Assembly: GCF_044344315.1 (NCBI RefSeq)
Contig: NZ_JBIJDC010000002.1
Location: forward strand, 1 to 64,000
DNA: 64,000 bases
DNA from: Zoogloea sp044344315
Lineage (GTDB): Bacteria; Pseudomonadota; Gammaproteobacteria; Burkholderiales; Rhodocyclaceae
Reading direction: 5' to 3'
The notes beneath the pieces are model-generated. The model did no database searches. It was given only the letters and a program-made list of their open reading frames with translations, and had not been told where the DNA came from. A program made the position numbers and the translations under genes. This document shows positions 50,711 to 60,056 of the stretch, piece by piece. How positions within the stretch are numbered: the first letter of the stretch is position 1; every line of letters begins with the position of its first letter.

Positions 50711-51766
50711 TCAGGTGCTGCGCTCGAAGATGACCGCGGCCCGGTCCCCCCTGTCGGAGGAAGCATAGACCAAAGCCGGGCCGGGTCGATAGCCCCCGGT
50801 CAAGCCGTGACACGCCAGCGCGGCCAGCGCCAGGCCGTGGGCAGCCCCCAGGTCGCCAAAACACTCCGCCGGGTGTTCCGTATGAGCCTCGTCGGCGAAG
50901 GCCGAGGCATTGCGGATTCGTGCCACACCAAACTCCCGTGCCCAATAGCGCTCTCCATTGAAACTGCAGTAAACGGTCTGCAGCGGCACCGTCAGACCCG
51001 CGGCGTCGAGGCACGCCGAGACGACGCCGGCCAGCCCCTCCCCCAGGTAGGGCTCATCGGCGTAAAGGTGCCCGGGCTCGAACCCGCTACCCGTCGCGGC
51101 GATCCGCGCCAAGACCGGTAAGCCGTAGCTGCGCGTCACGGACTCGCTCGCCACCAGAAGGAAGGCCGCGCCTTCAGCCGGGCTGAAGCCATCACTGACG
51201 GTCTCCCCGCGAACGCGCCCGGCCTCATCCAGCGTAGCCAGCACATGCATGTCGACAAAGGAATCCAACCCGCCCACCAGGATCAGCCCGGCCTCCCCCG
51301 CAGCGATTCGCGCAGCAGCCTGAGACAGGGCCATCAGGCCACTGGCCCGCCCCCGCGGAGCGGCAATGCTGAGCGACGGATCAAAACACGCGCCAGCCTG
51401 GCTTGCCAGAGCCTTGAGAAAGCGATCAGGATCAATCGGTCGGGTGGTGTGATGTTCAGGAAGGCCCAGGAAAAGCGGGGGAGCAGGCAAATCGGCGGGC
51501 AGTCCAGCATACAAATCACCCAGGGCCGCATGGGCCAGGCGCAGCATGCGCCCCTCGCGGGCCTGCAAAGGTGCGGCGGCCGCTGCGGGCGCGAGGGCTG
51601 GCAGGCCTTGGTCGGGAACGACCCCGACGATGAAAGGCTCCTGTCGCCGGTCGCACCAATCAATCTCACGCAACACGGACAATCGCGCCCGAGCACCCGC
51701 CGCGCTCTCCGCCAGCCCGAGGCCTGCCGGACACACCAGGCCCGCCGCGGCAATGACGACGCTCAT
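50711..51766 (-). CDS. thiolase-fold (beta-ketoacyl synthase-like) protein without catalytic triad
   Basis: The 351 residues follow the ketosynthase fold: 'SVVIAAAGLVCPAG' at the start, 'AGLILVGGLDSFVDM' after the nucleophile elbow, 'PAEGAAFLLVASE', and a late 'GDLGAAHGLALAALA'. The elbow where Cys should stand reads 'APRGRASGLMAL', with no Cys. The usual 'NAHGTGT' loop reads 'YCSFNGERYW', and the Lys/His of the last motif are not visible. It is probably a non-catalytic structural relative. It is encoded with DUF2169 upstream (4-bp overlap) and DUF4150 downstream, so it belongs to the effector-loading island. Short for a ketosynthase (usual about 410). Confidence 0.75.
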   Translation of the reverse strand: MSVVIAAAGLVCPAGLGLAESAAGARARLSVLREIDWCDRRQEPFIVGVVPDQGLPALAPAAAAAPLQAREGRMLRLAHAALGDLYAGLPADLPAPPLFLGLPEHHTTRPIDPDRFLKALASQAGACFDPSLSIAAPRGRASGLMALSQAAARIAAGEAGLILVGGLDSFVDMHVLATLDEAGRVRGETVSDGFSPAEGAAFLLVASESVTRSYGLPVLARIAATGSGFEPGHLYADEPYLGEGLAGVVSACLDAAGLTVPLQTVYCSFNGERYWAREFGVARIRNASAFADEAHTEHPAECFGDLGAAHGLALAALACHGLTGGYRPGPALVYASSDRGDRAAVIFERST

Positions 51767-52779
51767 ACTGCGTGCCCTGCCTGCCCGGATACATGCAGGG
51801 CACGCAGCTTCAGCAAGTGCTTGTCCACCGTCAACTCCGCCCGCCAGACCATTTGCAGCCGGGCCATGTCGGGCTCAATGAGAACAGTGTCAAGGAGCGG
51901 TTCGGCCGCCATGTGGCGACCCGCAAAATCGAATACCAACTGCAGATCAGGGCGGGGCAAAGTGAAACAGGCCTGGCCTCCCCCCGTCACCCCCTCCAGT
52001 TCGACGGTCTCGCCCCCCACCAGACGCTCCGGGGCGACAAGCCCAGGAGGGGCGACCTGGAAGAAGCGGGGGTCGAAGTCGAGGGGAAGATAGGGGGCCC
52101 GTGTCTTCTGCCAGAGCGCATCGTAAGTGCCGGCAAACCGGGCCCGCCCCAGCCAGGCTGCAGCGACAGGCGCCACGCCGACGGGCTCGGGCCGCTCATG
52201 GGGGTGGCCCAGGAGGGCATCGGGGTCCTCGATGCAGGGCAAGGGCAGACCCACCGGGTCGGTGTCCCAGCTCGCGACAAAACCACGCCCTACCGGATTG
52301 CGCAACTCGCATTCGGGCGGATGGTCTGGCTGAGCCCGGGACTGCCCGCCAAAGGCCAGCTCCCAGCGCAGGGGCAGGCGCGCGAAGGGCTGGGGAGTGC
52401 TGGGCCGCCAGCCTTCGCCCGCCCGCTGCCAGAAACGTTCGCCGAAAACACGCAGGCGCCGGCCAAAGGTGCCGACGCGCAAGGCAACGTCCATGCTCTG
52501 TACCGGGCCCGCAGGCGCCACCGCGCGACCGAGCAGCAACACATCGGTGGATGGCTTGAGCAGGGTCAGGTCTGCCGCAGCACGCAGCGAACTGCCGGCC
52601 GGGTCGCCCCAATACACATCACTGACGAGGAACATGGCCTGGCTCGCAGCCAGCTGCGGCACCCCCGTGGAGAGGTCGTAGCTGATCTTCACCGCGGCAT
52701 AGGCGCACTCAACCCCTGTCGGTGAAGGAAAGACCGACAACGTGGCCGGATAGGGAGTGGTATTGACGACCTGGAGCAT
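51763..52779 (-). CDS. DUF2169-domain effector-loading adaptor
   Basis: The 338 residues start 'LQVVNTTPYPATLSVFPSPTG' and include 'VSDVYWGDPAGSSLRAAADL', 'DVLLLGRAV', 'LRWELAFGG', 'ELRNPVGRGFV' and 'FQVAPPGLVAPERL', the DUF2169 pattern. Such proteins act as adaptors that load PAAR-linked cargo on VgrG. It follows vgrG by 5 bp and overlaps the ketosynthase-like gene by 4 bp, so vgrG-DUF2169-ketosynthase-like form one tightly coupled block. No toxin domain is attached. Confidence 0.88.
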   Translation of the reverse strand: MLQVVNTTPYPATLSVFPSPTGVECAYAAVKISYDLSTGVPQLAASQAMFLVSDVYWGDPAGSSLRAAADLTLLKPSTDVLLLGRAVAPAGPVQSMDVALRVGTFGRRLRVFGERFWQRAGEGWRPSTPQPFARLPLRWELAFGGQSRAQPDHPPECELRNPVGRGFVASWDTDPVGLPLPCIEDPDALLGHPHERPEPVGVAPVAAAWLGRARFAGTYDALWQKTRAPYLPLDFDPRFFQVAPPGLVAPERLVGGETVELEGVTGGGQACFTLPRPDLQLVFDFAGRHMAAEPLLDTVLIEPDMARLQMVWRAELTVDKHLLKLRALHVSGQAGHAV

Positions 52780-52784
52780 CGGGC

Positions 52785-54848
52785 TCAGTTACTGGCTATT
52801 TTCGAACCCTTGATGACCACATCGCTTGACGCCTTGACGCTCACCTTGCCGCTGCCTTTGATGGTGATGTCACGCCCCTGGATGGTGATGGTACCGTCCT
52901 TCTTGAGGGTGATGGATGCATCGCCGGTCTTGAAGGTGATGGCATCGGCGGCCTCAAGGTAATAGGTTTTGCCGAGCTTGACCCGCCCGTCTTTGCCCAC
53001 GCTGACCGACTGATTCTCACCGATGCTGAGGGTCACGTTCCTGCTGACGGTCTCGCTGAGATCGGCACCGATATCCACATGCTCGTCCCCCCCCACGCTG
53101 CGATTACGGCGCCCTCCCACATGGTGGCTTTCATTGGCCCCGACGGAGATGCTGCGGTCGGATCCCACGGCGGTGCTGGCATCTGCCCCCACCGTCAGGT
53201 CACGATTGACACCGATGGTGATGGATTCATTGTTCTGCACCGACTCGATGCGATCATGACCTACCGAGACTGTTTCATCGTGACCCACAGTCTTGGATCG
53301 GTCTACGCCGATGGAGCGGGTCTCGCAGTTTTCGATGACACCATCGAAATTGCGCTCGGCATGAACATAGACCTGCTCCTCTCCCTTCTTGTCCTCAAAG
53401 CGGAGCTCGTTGAAGTTGGCTGGGGTACCGCCTTTGCTGGAGCGGGTCTTGATGCCGGTCTGGGTCATGTTGGCGGGCAGGGCATAGGGGGGCATCTGCT
53501 CCGCGTTGTAGACCCGGCCGGTGATGATCGGTCGGTCCGGATTGCCCTCAAGAAAGTCCACGATGACTTCCTGTCCAATGCGTGGCAACGCGACCATGCC
53601 CCAATTCTTGCCGGCCCACGGATGGGACACCCTCACCCAGCAAGAGGCGTTCTCGTCCCTGCGGCCGACGCGATCCCAGTGAAACTGGACCTTTACCCGC
53701 CCGTACTTGTCTGTGTAGATCTCCTCGCCAGCCGGCCCCACCACCACGGCTGTCTGCGGCCCACGCACGATGGCCCGGGGCGTCCGGCGCTCCGGGCGAA
53801 AGACTTCGGTAGTGGGCATCGCGGTGAAACGGCAGGAATGGCTGGACCCTTGCCCAGCGCCTGTCTCATGGCCGCCATGGACCATGTCGTAGGCCGCCGA
53901 GACCACCAAATATTCCCGGTTCTGGTCTTCGCGGGGATGCTCCTGCAATGTAAAGGTGGCACCACTGGCGATCTCCACCACGCCGCTACGCCCTTCCATC
54001 ACCTCATAAGGGATACGCAACGCCTCCAGGCGGGTCTTGACGTAGCGCTCGCCATCCGCCGTGCGGAGATAGTCGCCGGGGTAATCGTAAACTTCAAGCT
54101 TCGCCCCCCCATCACTGGAAGAGACCTTGCTGGACTTCTTCAAGTCCAGGGAGGGCCGTTCAAAATCATAGTCATCCAGTTCGGTCATGCCGGTCCGGAT
54201 CTCCCGGGCGCTCATCCACTCGCCGATGGTCTTGTTCTCGGCCCGGCCCCGCCCACCTTCGGGCAGGAAGCGGATGGACGCATGCCCGACAACCGGCTTG
54301 TGGGCACTGATGGAGTCACATAGCACGACCGTATGCTTGCCCGGCGCATGCTTGAGGAAATAGTAGATGCCCTCCGTTTCCAGGAGCCGGCTGATGAAAT
54401 CGAAGTCGCTTTCCCGATACTGAACACAGTAGTCCAGGGAGGGATAGCTACCGGTCAGGCGAAAGTCGAAGCTCGCATCCGGATACTTGCCGAAGATCTC
54501 TCGAACGATGTCGGGCACGGACTTGTTCTGGAAGATCCGGCAATCCGCGCTGCGCGTGAGCAACCATAACCAGGTGTGGGCCACGATGCGATAGCGGAAA
54601 TAGCGCCCTTCCACCCCCACCAACCCGAAGCGCGTAACGCAGGCATTAAAATGCCGCGGCCCCGCTTCAAGGCCGTTGTGGATCACCGTCACGCCCTGCC
54701 CGAGGATCTCCTTGGGCAACAGGGTTTCCTTGGCCGACAGCACCGTAATGTCGTACTCCGCCAGGCGCCCCAGCTCCTCCCGGGCCTGCATCGTCTCGAA
54801 GCGTACTGCGTCCCCGAACGGGGACGTGATCTCCATCAGTTGTTCCAT
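52785..54848 (-). CDS. vgrG: type VI secretion spike protein VgrG (TssI)
   Basis: The 687 residues cover the gp27-like base ('CVQYRESDFDFISRLLETEG' in the first third), the gp5-like OB domain ('GRVKVQFHWDRVG', 'WVRVSHPWAGKNWG', 'IGQEVIVDFLEGNPDRPIIT') and a long beta-helix shaft from about 480. The shaft has heptad-like repeats of the type VG-x-D/N-x-S ('SIGVDRSKTVGHDETVSVG'), then 'ITLKKDGTITIQGRDITIKG'. It ends at 'VVIKGSKIASN' with no toxin extension, so cargo must be carried by separate proteins. GGGACATGTC precedes the ATG. It lies 10 bp behind the TPR-methyltransferase gene. Confidence 0.96.
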   Translation of the reverse strand: MEQLMEITSPFGDAVRFETMQAREELGRLAEYDITVLSAKETLLPKEILGQGVTVIHNGLEAGPRHFNACVTRFGLVGVEGRYFRYRIVAHTWLWLLTRSADCRIFQNKSVPDIVREIFGKYPDASFDFRLTGSYPSLDYCVQYRESDFDFISRLLETEGIYYFLKHAPGKHTVVLCDSISAHKPVVGHASIRFLPEGGRGRAENKTIGEWMSAREIRTGMTELDDYDFERPSLDLKKSSKVSSSDGGAKLEVYDYPGDYLRTADGERYVKTRLEALRIPYEVMEGRSGVVEIASGATFTLQEHPREDQNREYLVVSAAYDMVHGGHETGAGQGSSHSCRFTAMPTTEVFRPERRTPRAIVRGPQTAVVVGPAGEEIYTDKYGRVKVQFHWDRVGRRDENASCWVRVSHPWAGKNWGMVALPRIGQEVIVDFLEGNPDRPIITGRVYNAEQMPPYALPANMTQTGIKTRSSKGGTPANFNELRFEDKKGEEQVYVHAERNFDGVIENCETRSIGVDRSKTVGHDETVSVGHDRIESVQNNESITIGVNRDLTVGADASTAVGSDRSISVGANESHHVGGRRNRSVGGDEHVDIGADLSETVSRNVTLSIGENQSVSVGKDGRVKLGKTYYLEAADAITFKTGDASITLKKDGTITIQGRDITIKGSGKVSVKASSDVVIKGSKIASN

Positions 54849-54858
54849 GACATGTCCC

Positions 54859-56199
54859 TCAAGGCTTGCGTGCCACTACAACCAATCCGAGCACGGGCTT
54901 GCCCCCCTCGGTCCGCAGGGTGTCCTCGCCAGCCTCCAGCAAGTCCAGGCCGGCAGCCCGGATCACTTCCTCGACGTGCCCACAGGTATGGCTGTAGCGG
55001 CCATGGGGATTAATGCGGAAACCCTCGGGGGCATCCCCATCGTCGGCCCGCTCCACGGTAAAAACCAGCACCCCTTCTGCCTTCAGTGCCCCTGCGGCAG
55101 CCATAACGACCCGCCGCAGATCGCCGAAATAGCATAGGGTGTCAGCAGACATGATCACGTCCCACACCCCATCCTGACCAAGCAGGAACTCGGTCAGCTC
55201 GGCCTTTTCCAGTTCGGTATACACACCCTTGTTGGCCGCCAGCTCCAGCATGCCGCCGGAGAGGTCAACACCGGCCAGACGACCGCACATGGGAGCGACC
55301 AGCGGGCCGCACAGGCCGGTCCCACAGCCTGCATCAAGCAGACTTAGCCCGCGGCGCGCCCCCACCTGACGGGACAGCGCCGCCGCGCAGAGCTGAGGCG
55401 CCTGATAAGAAAGCTTGAGATTAAGCTGCTCCTCGAAACTCGAGGCGAAGCGGTCGAAGGTGTATTCCAGGTAATCGTCAGCCGCTCGCTCCGGCACCCC
55501 CTGCCCCGAACAGGCCGCATGCAGGTGACGCGCCACCGGATGGTCAGGCGCTACCTCGACCCATTGCCGGAACACCTCGGCCGCCTCCTCGTGACGGCCA
55601 AGGGAATAGTAGGTCAGGCCGAGCAGCTTGTGCGCCTCCGGATGGCCCGGAATCCGGCTGATGGACTGGCAATAGTAGTGGATAGCCTCCGCGGTCTGCC
55701 CCTGGGCCGCATACAACAGCCCCATGTTGTTGTATGCCCGGGCGTTTTGCGAATCAAGCGCGATGGCATGCCTGAAGCTGGCGGCAGCCTCTTCGAAGCG
55801 CCCCTCGGCCTTGAGCAGCGCTCCGTAATTGTTGTGGAGGTTGGCGTCGTCAGGCGCGAGTTCGATGGCGCGTCCGTAGCAAGCAGTGGCTTCCGCCAGC
55901 TGCCCGCACTGGACGTGGATATTGCCGAGATTGTTGTAAAACCCGGGAAAATCCGGAACCAGCTCGATTGCCCGCGCGATCAGGGCAACGCCCTCGGCAC
56001 TGCGGCCACGCTCATGACACAGCACGCCGAGGAAATGACAGGCATCTGCCATATCGGGGGCCACCTCGATGATGCGCCGATACAGCGCCTCGGCCCCCTC
56101 ATGGGCCTTCTCCCGATGCAACTGCAGGGCGAGGCCCAAGGCCTCCTCCAGGCTGAGATCGGTGATTGCCTCCATCTCTCTCTGAATGTCGTCAGTCAT
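54859..56199 (-). CDS. TPR protein with C-terminal SAM-dependent methyltransferase domain
   Basis: The 446 residues begin with about six tetratricopeptide repeats (15-230, for example 'AFYNNLGNIHVQCGQLAEA'-like units such as 'NLHNNYGALLKAEGRFEEAA'). A class I methyltransferase domain follows (about 255-446) with motif I 'LLDAGCGTGLCGPLV', acidic 'GVDLSGGMLELA' and 'VIMSADTLCYFGDL'. The substrate is unknown; the TPR part should select a protein partner. It sits between clpV and vgrG in the same transcript (28 bp after clpV), so it probably modifies a secretion component or cargo. It could instead be a passenger gene. Confidence 0.85.
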   Translation of the reverse strand: MTDDIQREMEAITDLSLEEALGLALQLHREKAHEGAEALYRRIIEVAPDMADACHFLGVLCHERGRSAEGVALIARAIELVPDFPGFYNNLGNIHVQCGQLAEATACYGRAIELAPDDANLHNNYGALLKAEGRFEEAAASFRHAIALDSQNARAYNNMGLLYAAQGQTAEAIHYYCQSISRIPGHPEAHKLLGLTYYSLGRHEEAAEVFRQWVEVAPDHPVARHLHAACSGQGVPERAADDYLEYTFDRFASSFEEQLNLKLSYQAPQLCAAALSRQVGARRGLSLLDAGCGTGLCGPLVAPMCGRLAGVDLSGGMLELAANKGVYTELEKAELTEFLLGQDGVWDVIMSADTLCYFGDLRRVVMAAAGALKAEGVLVFTVERADDGDAPEGFRINPHGRYSHTCGHVEEVIRAAGLDLLEAGEDTLRTEGGKPVLGLVVVARKP

Positions 56200-56227
56200 G
56201 GCTTTTCTGATTCAGGCACAAATTTGT

Positions 56228-58954
56228 TCATTCAAAGGCGTAACTGAAACCACCGTCAGCCACCCCGATCCGCACGGCAGCCACTGGACGGCCCTCCATG
56301 GTGCGGGTCAGAAACTCCCGGCTCAGATCGGGCAACAGGGTGTTGGTCAGAATGGCATCAATCATGCGGCCACCCGATTCGCTCTCGGTGCAGCGAGACA
56401 CCACCAGCTTGCGGACCTCGTCGGTGTACTCGAAAGGAATCCTGTAACGCGCCTCGACCCGGGCCTTGATACGGTTGAGCTGCAGGCTGACGATGCGCCC
56501 GAGCATCTCGTCAGACAGGGGGTAGTAGGGAATCACCACGAGACGGCCGAGCAGGGCCGGCGGGAAGATCTTGAGCAGCGGCTCGCGCAGACTCTTGGCC
56601 AGCCCATCGGGTTCGGGCATCAGCTCCGGATCGCGGCACATGGACGAGATCAGCTCGGTGCCGGCATTGGTGGTGAGCAGGATCAGGGTGTTCTTGAAAT
56701 CGATGAAGCGCCCCTCCCCGTCTTCCATGAAGCCCTTGTCGAAGACCTGGAAGAAGATCTCATGGACGTCCGGGTGGGCCTTCTCGACCTCGTCCAGCAG
56801 CACCACCGAATAGGGCTTGCGGCGCACCGCCTCGGTGAGGACACCCCCCTCGCCATAACCCACGTAACCCGGTGGCGCACCCTTGAGGGTGGAGACCGTA
56901 TGCGCCTCCTGGTATTCGCTCATGTTGATGGTGATCAGGTTCTGCTCACCACCGTAAAGGGCCTCGGCCAGGGCCAGGGCGGTTTCGGTCTTGCCCACGC
57001 CGGAAGTGCCGGCCAGCATGAAGACACCGATAGGCTTGCTCGGATTGTCGAGCCCGGCGCGAGAGGTCTGGATGCGCTTGGCGATCATCTCCATGGCGTG
57101 ATCCTGACCGACCACCCGCTCTCCCAATGCGGAGGCCAGCTTGAGAATGGTCTCCACTTCATTGCGGGCCATGCGCCCGACGGGAATTCCGGTCCAGTCG
57201 CCCACCACACTGGCGGTGGCCTGGTAGTCGACGGTGGCGAGGATCAGCGGGCTTTCACCTTGTACTTCGGCCAGAGCCGCCTGCACCTTACCAAGCTGCG
57301 CCAGCAACTCGGCCCGCTCCGTCTCATCCGGTGCGCCGACCAGGGCCGCCGGATCGCCCCCGGCAACTTCGCCGGCAGCCTCTTCCAGGGCGCTGCCGGT
57401 CCCTTCGACCGGCTGGGCGCCCCCCCGCAGGCGGGCACGCAGGGCCAGCAGCTCGTCCACCAGCTCTTTCTCGCGCTTCCAGCGCGCCTCCAGTTCGACC
57501 AGACGCGCACGCTCCCCCTCGAGAGCGACGTTGACCTCGGTTTCGCGCTGGGCCACCTCGATGCCCACCGCCTTCTCACGGCCGATGATCTGCTCCTCGG
57601 TTTCAAGGGCCTCGATGCGCTTGCGGCAATCGTCCACTTCAGCCGGCGTGGCATGCAGGCTGATCGCCACCCGCGCGCAGGCCGTATCCAGGAGGCTGAC
57701 CGATTTATCTGGCAACTGACGCGCCGGAATGTAGCGATGGGACAGACGTACCGCGGCCTCCAGAGCCTCATCGAGAATCTGCACCTTGTGGTGCTTCTCC
57801 ATGGTGGATGCAACACCTCGCATCATCAGGATGGCGCGACGCTCGTCCGGTTCGTCCACCTGCACGGCCTGGAAACGCCGGGTCAGCGCGGGATCCTTCT
57901 CGATGTACTTCTTGTACTCGGCCCAGGTGGTGGCGCCGATGGTCCGCAGCTGCCCGCGGGCCAAAGCCGGTTTCAGCAGGTTGGCGGCGTCGCCCGTGCC
58001 TGCGGCACCGCCCGCCCCCACCAGCGTATGGGTTTCATCGATGAACAGGATGATGGCCTTGGGGCTGGCCTGTACTTCATCGATCACCGCTCGCAGGCGC
58101 TGCTCGAACTCGCCCTTCATGCTGGCGCCTGCCTGCAGCAGGCCCACGTCGAGGGCACGCAACTCGACATCCTTCAGGGACGGAGGAACGTCGCCACGCA
58201 CGATGCGCTGGGCGAAGCCCTCTACCACCGCCGTTTTGCCGACCCCGGCCTCGCCGACCAGGATGGGGTTATTCTGGCGGCGTCGCATCAGGATATCGAT
58301 GAGTTGGCGGATCTCTTCATCACGGCCAACAATGGGGTCCATCTTGGCTTCCCGCGCCTGGGCGGTGAGATCGGTGGTGAAGCGCTTCAGCGCCTCCTGC
58401 TTGCCCATGGAGGCCGGCGCCAGGGCATCACTGGCCTCTCCAGGCTGGCCCGTGCTGCCGGACACGGACAGCGCCTCTTCGGCAGAAGAGGCCACGATCG
58501 CAGCAAATTCATCAACCAGGGTATCTGCGCGGATCCGCTCGAACTGTCGGGAGATGCCCAGCAGCACGTTAAGCAGGCGCGGCGTTTTGAGTGCGCCGAC
58601 GATCAGGTGGCCCGTACGGATCGCACCCTCACCGTACATCAGCGAGCCGTAAACCCAAGCACGCTCCGAGATATCCATCACATGCTCGGAGAGGTCCGAA
58701 ATCGCCGTCGCGCCCCGTGGAAGCTTATCAAGCGCCGCCGTTACGTCTGCCGACAGGCGGGACGCATCAATCTCGAAATGACGGACGATGCAGTGAATGT
58801 CAGTGTTATCCGTCTGAACGATCTGGGCGATCCAGTGCGCCAACTCCACATAGGGATTGCCACGCAGCTTGCAAAACACGGTGGCACTCTCGATGGCCTT
58901 GTAGGCCACGCTGTTGAGTTTGCCGAACAGGGCAACACGACTGATCTCGCTCAT
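56228..58954 (-). CDS. clpV: type VI secretion AAA+ ATPase ClpV (TssH)
   Basis: ClpV disassembles the contracted TssB/TssC sheath for reuse. The 908 residues have an N-terminal double ClpN repeat (about 1-150), a first AAA domain with Walker A 'GEAGVGKTAVVEG' and Walker B 'IILFIDETH', a middle coiled coil (about 410-530), a second AAA domain with 'GTSGVGKTETALALAE' and 'VVLLDEVEKAHPDV', and a D2-small end. Length and order fit ClpV rather than ClpB. It lies 13 bp after tssG and shares the transcript. Confidence 0.97.
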   Translation of the reverse strand: MSEISRVALFGKLNSVAYKAIESATVFCKLRGNPYVELAHWIAQIVQTDNTDIHCIVRHFEIDASRLSADVTAALDKLPRGATAISDLSEHVMDISERAWVYGSLMYGEGAIRTGHLIVGALKTPRLLNVLLGISRQFERIRADTLVDEFAAIVASSAEEALSVSGSTGQPGEASDALAPASMGKQEALKRFTTDLTAQAREAKMDPIVGRDEEIRQLIDILMRRRQNNPILVGEAGVGKTAVVEGFAQRIVRGDVPPSLKDVELRALDVGLLQAGASMKGEFEQRLRAVIDEVQASPKAIILFIDETHTLVGAGGAAGTGDAANLLKPALARGQLRTIGATTWAEYKKYIEKDPALTRRFQAVQVDEPDERRAILMMRGVASTMEKHHKVQILDEALEAAVRLSHRYIPARQLPDKSVSLLDTACARVAISLHATPAEVDDCRKRIEALETEEQIIGREKAVGIEVAQRETEVNVALEGERARLVELEARWKREKELVDELLALRARLRGGAQPVEGTGSALEEAAGEVAGGDPAALVGAPDETERAELLAQLGKVQAALAEVQGESPLILATVDYQATASVVGDWTGIPVGRMARNEVETILKLASALGERVVGQDHAMEMIAKRIQTSRAGLDNPSKPIGVFMLAGTSGVGKTETALALAEALYGGEQNLITINMSEYQEAHTVSTLKGAPPGYVGYGEGGVLTEAVRRKPYSVVLLDEVEKAHPDVHEIFFQVFDKGFMEDGEGRFIDFKNTLILLTTNAGTELISSMCRDPELMPEPDGLAKSLREPLLKIFPPALLGRLVVIPYYPLSDEMLGRIVSLQLNRIKARVEARYRIPFEYTDEVRKLVVSRCTESESGGRMIDAILTNTLLPDLSREFLTRTMEGRPVAAVRIGVADGGFSYAFE

Positions 58955-58967
58955 ACCGACCTTTCAA

Positions 58968-60056
58968 TTAGGCTGACTGGGCTGCAGGGAATCGATCAGT
59001 GGCAACACTGCCTGGGTTGCTGCCACCAAACTGCGAAGCGGGGCGCCCAAGCACCCGCTCCACGTCCAGCACGAGGTCGTCGGCATCACGGGACGCATCC
59101 CGTCCGCCCAGCCAGGCCGTGTAGCCCAGCCGCACCCGACCATCGAGCCGCGCAACAGGAACGTCCGCAGCGGCGAGCACCAGCCGGACATCCCAGAAAT
59201 ATTCCAGATTCACATAGTTGTGCACACAGGCCGCCAGAGCCCGGATACCCGCGCCGGCAGGCAGCAGCGACCCATAGCTTGCGCCGGAGAGCGGGCCGAC
59301 ACGCAGACGGAACTTGTGTTGCCTGTCCCACACACGGCTACCCACCACTGCACCACGGCCCAGGGCCTGACGTCCCGCGCCCAGGGCGAGGCGATCATCC
59401 TCTTCGAGCACAATCCAGTGACCGACGAACTGCTCAACCTGCGCTTCGCAACGGAAGTAAGCCGCCACCAGCTTGGCCAAGCCTTCTCCGTTGCGGATCT
59501 GGCGACTCAGATGGCCGGCATGGGCCAGTTTGGCAAAGTCTGGAAGCGCATCCCGATCACGCAACTCGGACAGGCCAATGCCCGCCAGGGCCCCCAGATA
59601 GCGCCCGAAGGGATCGTCGTCGGGCCGATCAAGGCTAACGGTCGGTTGGGCCTGCGCCCAAGCACGGTAAAAAAGGCTTAGAAAACGGTGATGAAAAACA
59701 TCCAGGAAGCGTGCGAAGCTCGCATCGCCACCATGCAAAAGACGATTACGGGCGTGCTCGGTGAGGTGTCGCGGCAACGGTCCGTTAGGGCCGAGCATGC
59801 CGAAAAAGCGCACCTCCAGGCGATTCGGCCGCCGGCCCTTGGCTGGGGCAACCGACGCCAGCGAGGCGGGCGCAAAACTGAGGTCGGGATCCTGCCCCAG
59901 ACGTATCGGCTCCTCGGCGGGGCTCCGCCCAAACCCGATGCGTGGCGCGTCCGCGTTGGCCGCATCAAGGCGGCGCAGCGCGTGATAGAAATCCCATGCC
60001 CAGGGCTCCCTGGCCATGGACTCCAGCAGGGTCAGAAGATCGGGCGAAGCCCGCAT
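58968..60056 (-). CDS. tssG: type VI secretion baseplate protein TssG
   Basis: The 362 residues show the TssG marks 'PWAWDFYHALRRLDAANAD', 'RIGFGRSPAEEPIRLGQDP', 'EVRFFGMLGPNGPLPRHLTEH' (split at GPNGPLP) and 'FVGHWIVLEEDDRLALG'. TssG forms the baseplate wedge with TssF and TssE. Its start overlaps the tssF end by 25 bp, the largest overlap in the operon, and the shared bases encode both proteins. The family start and length fit. Confidence 0.95.
   Translation of the reverse strand: MRASPDLLTLLESMAREPWAWDFYHALRRLDAANADAPRIGFGRSPAEEPIRLGQDPDLSFAPASLASVAPAKGRRPNRLEVRFFGMLGPNGPLPRHLTEHARNRLLHGGDASFARFLDVFHHRFLSLFYRAWAQAQPTVSLDRPDDDPFGRYLGALAGIGLSELRDRDALPDFAKLAHAGHLSRQIRNGEGLAKLVAAYFRCEAQVEQFVGHWIVLEEDDRLALGAGRQALGRGAVVGSRVWDRQHKFRLRVGPLSGASYGSLLPAGAGIRALAACVHNYVNLEYFWDVRLVLAAADVPVARLDGRVRLGYTAWLGGRDASRDADDLVLDVERVLGRPASQFGGSNPGSVATDRFPAAQSA

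Noticed and set aside
56186..59638. A plus-strand open frame of 1150 codons opposite clpV and tssG
   Set aside because: It mirrors two well-supported minus-strand genes; composition (His/Gln/Arg-rich, no family motif) is that of an antisense shadow in GC-rich DNA.
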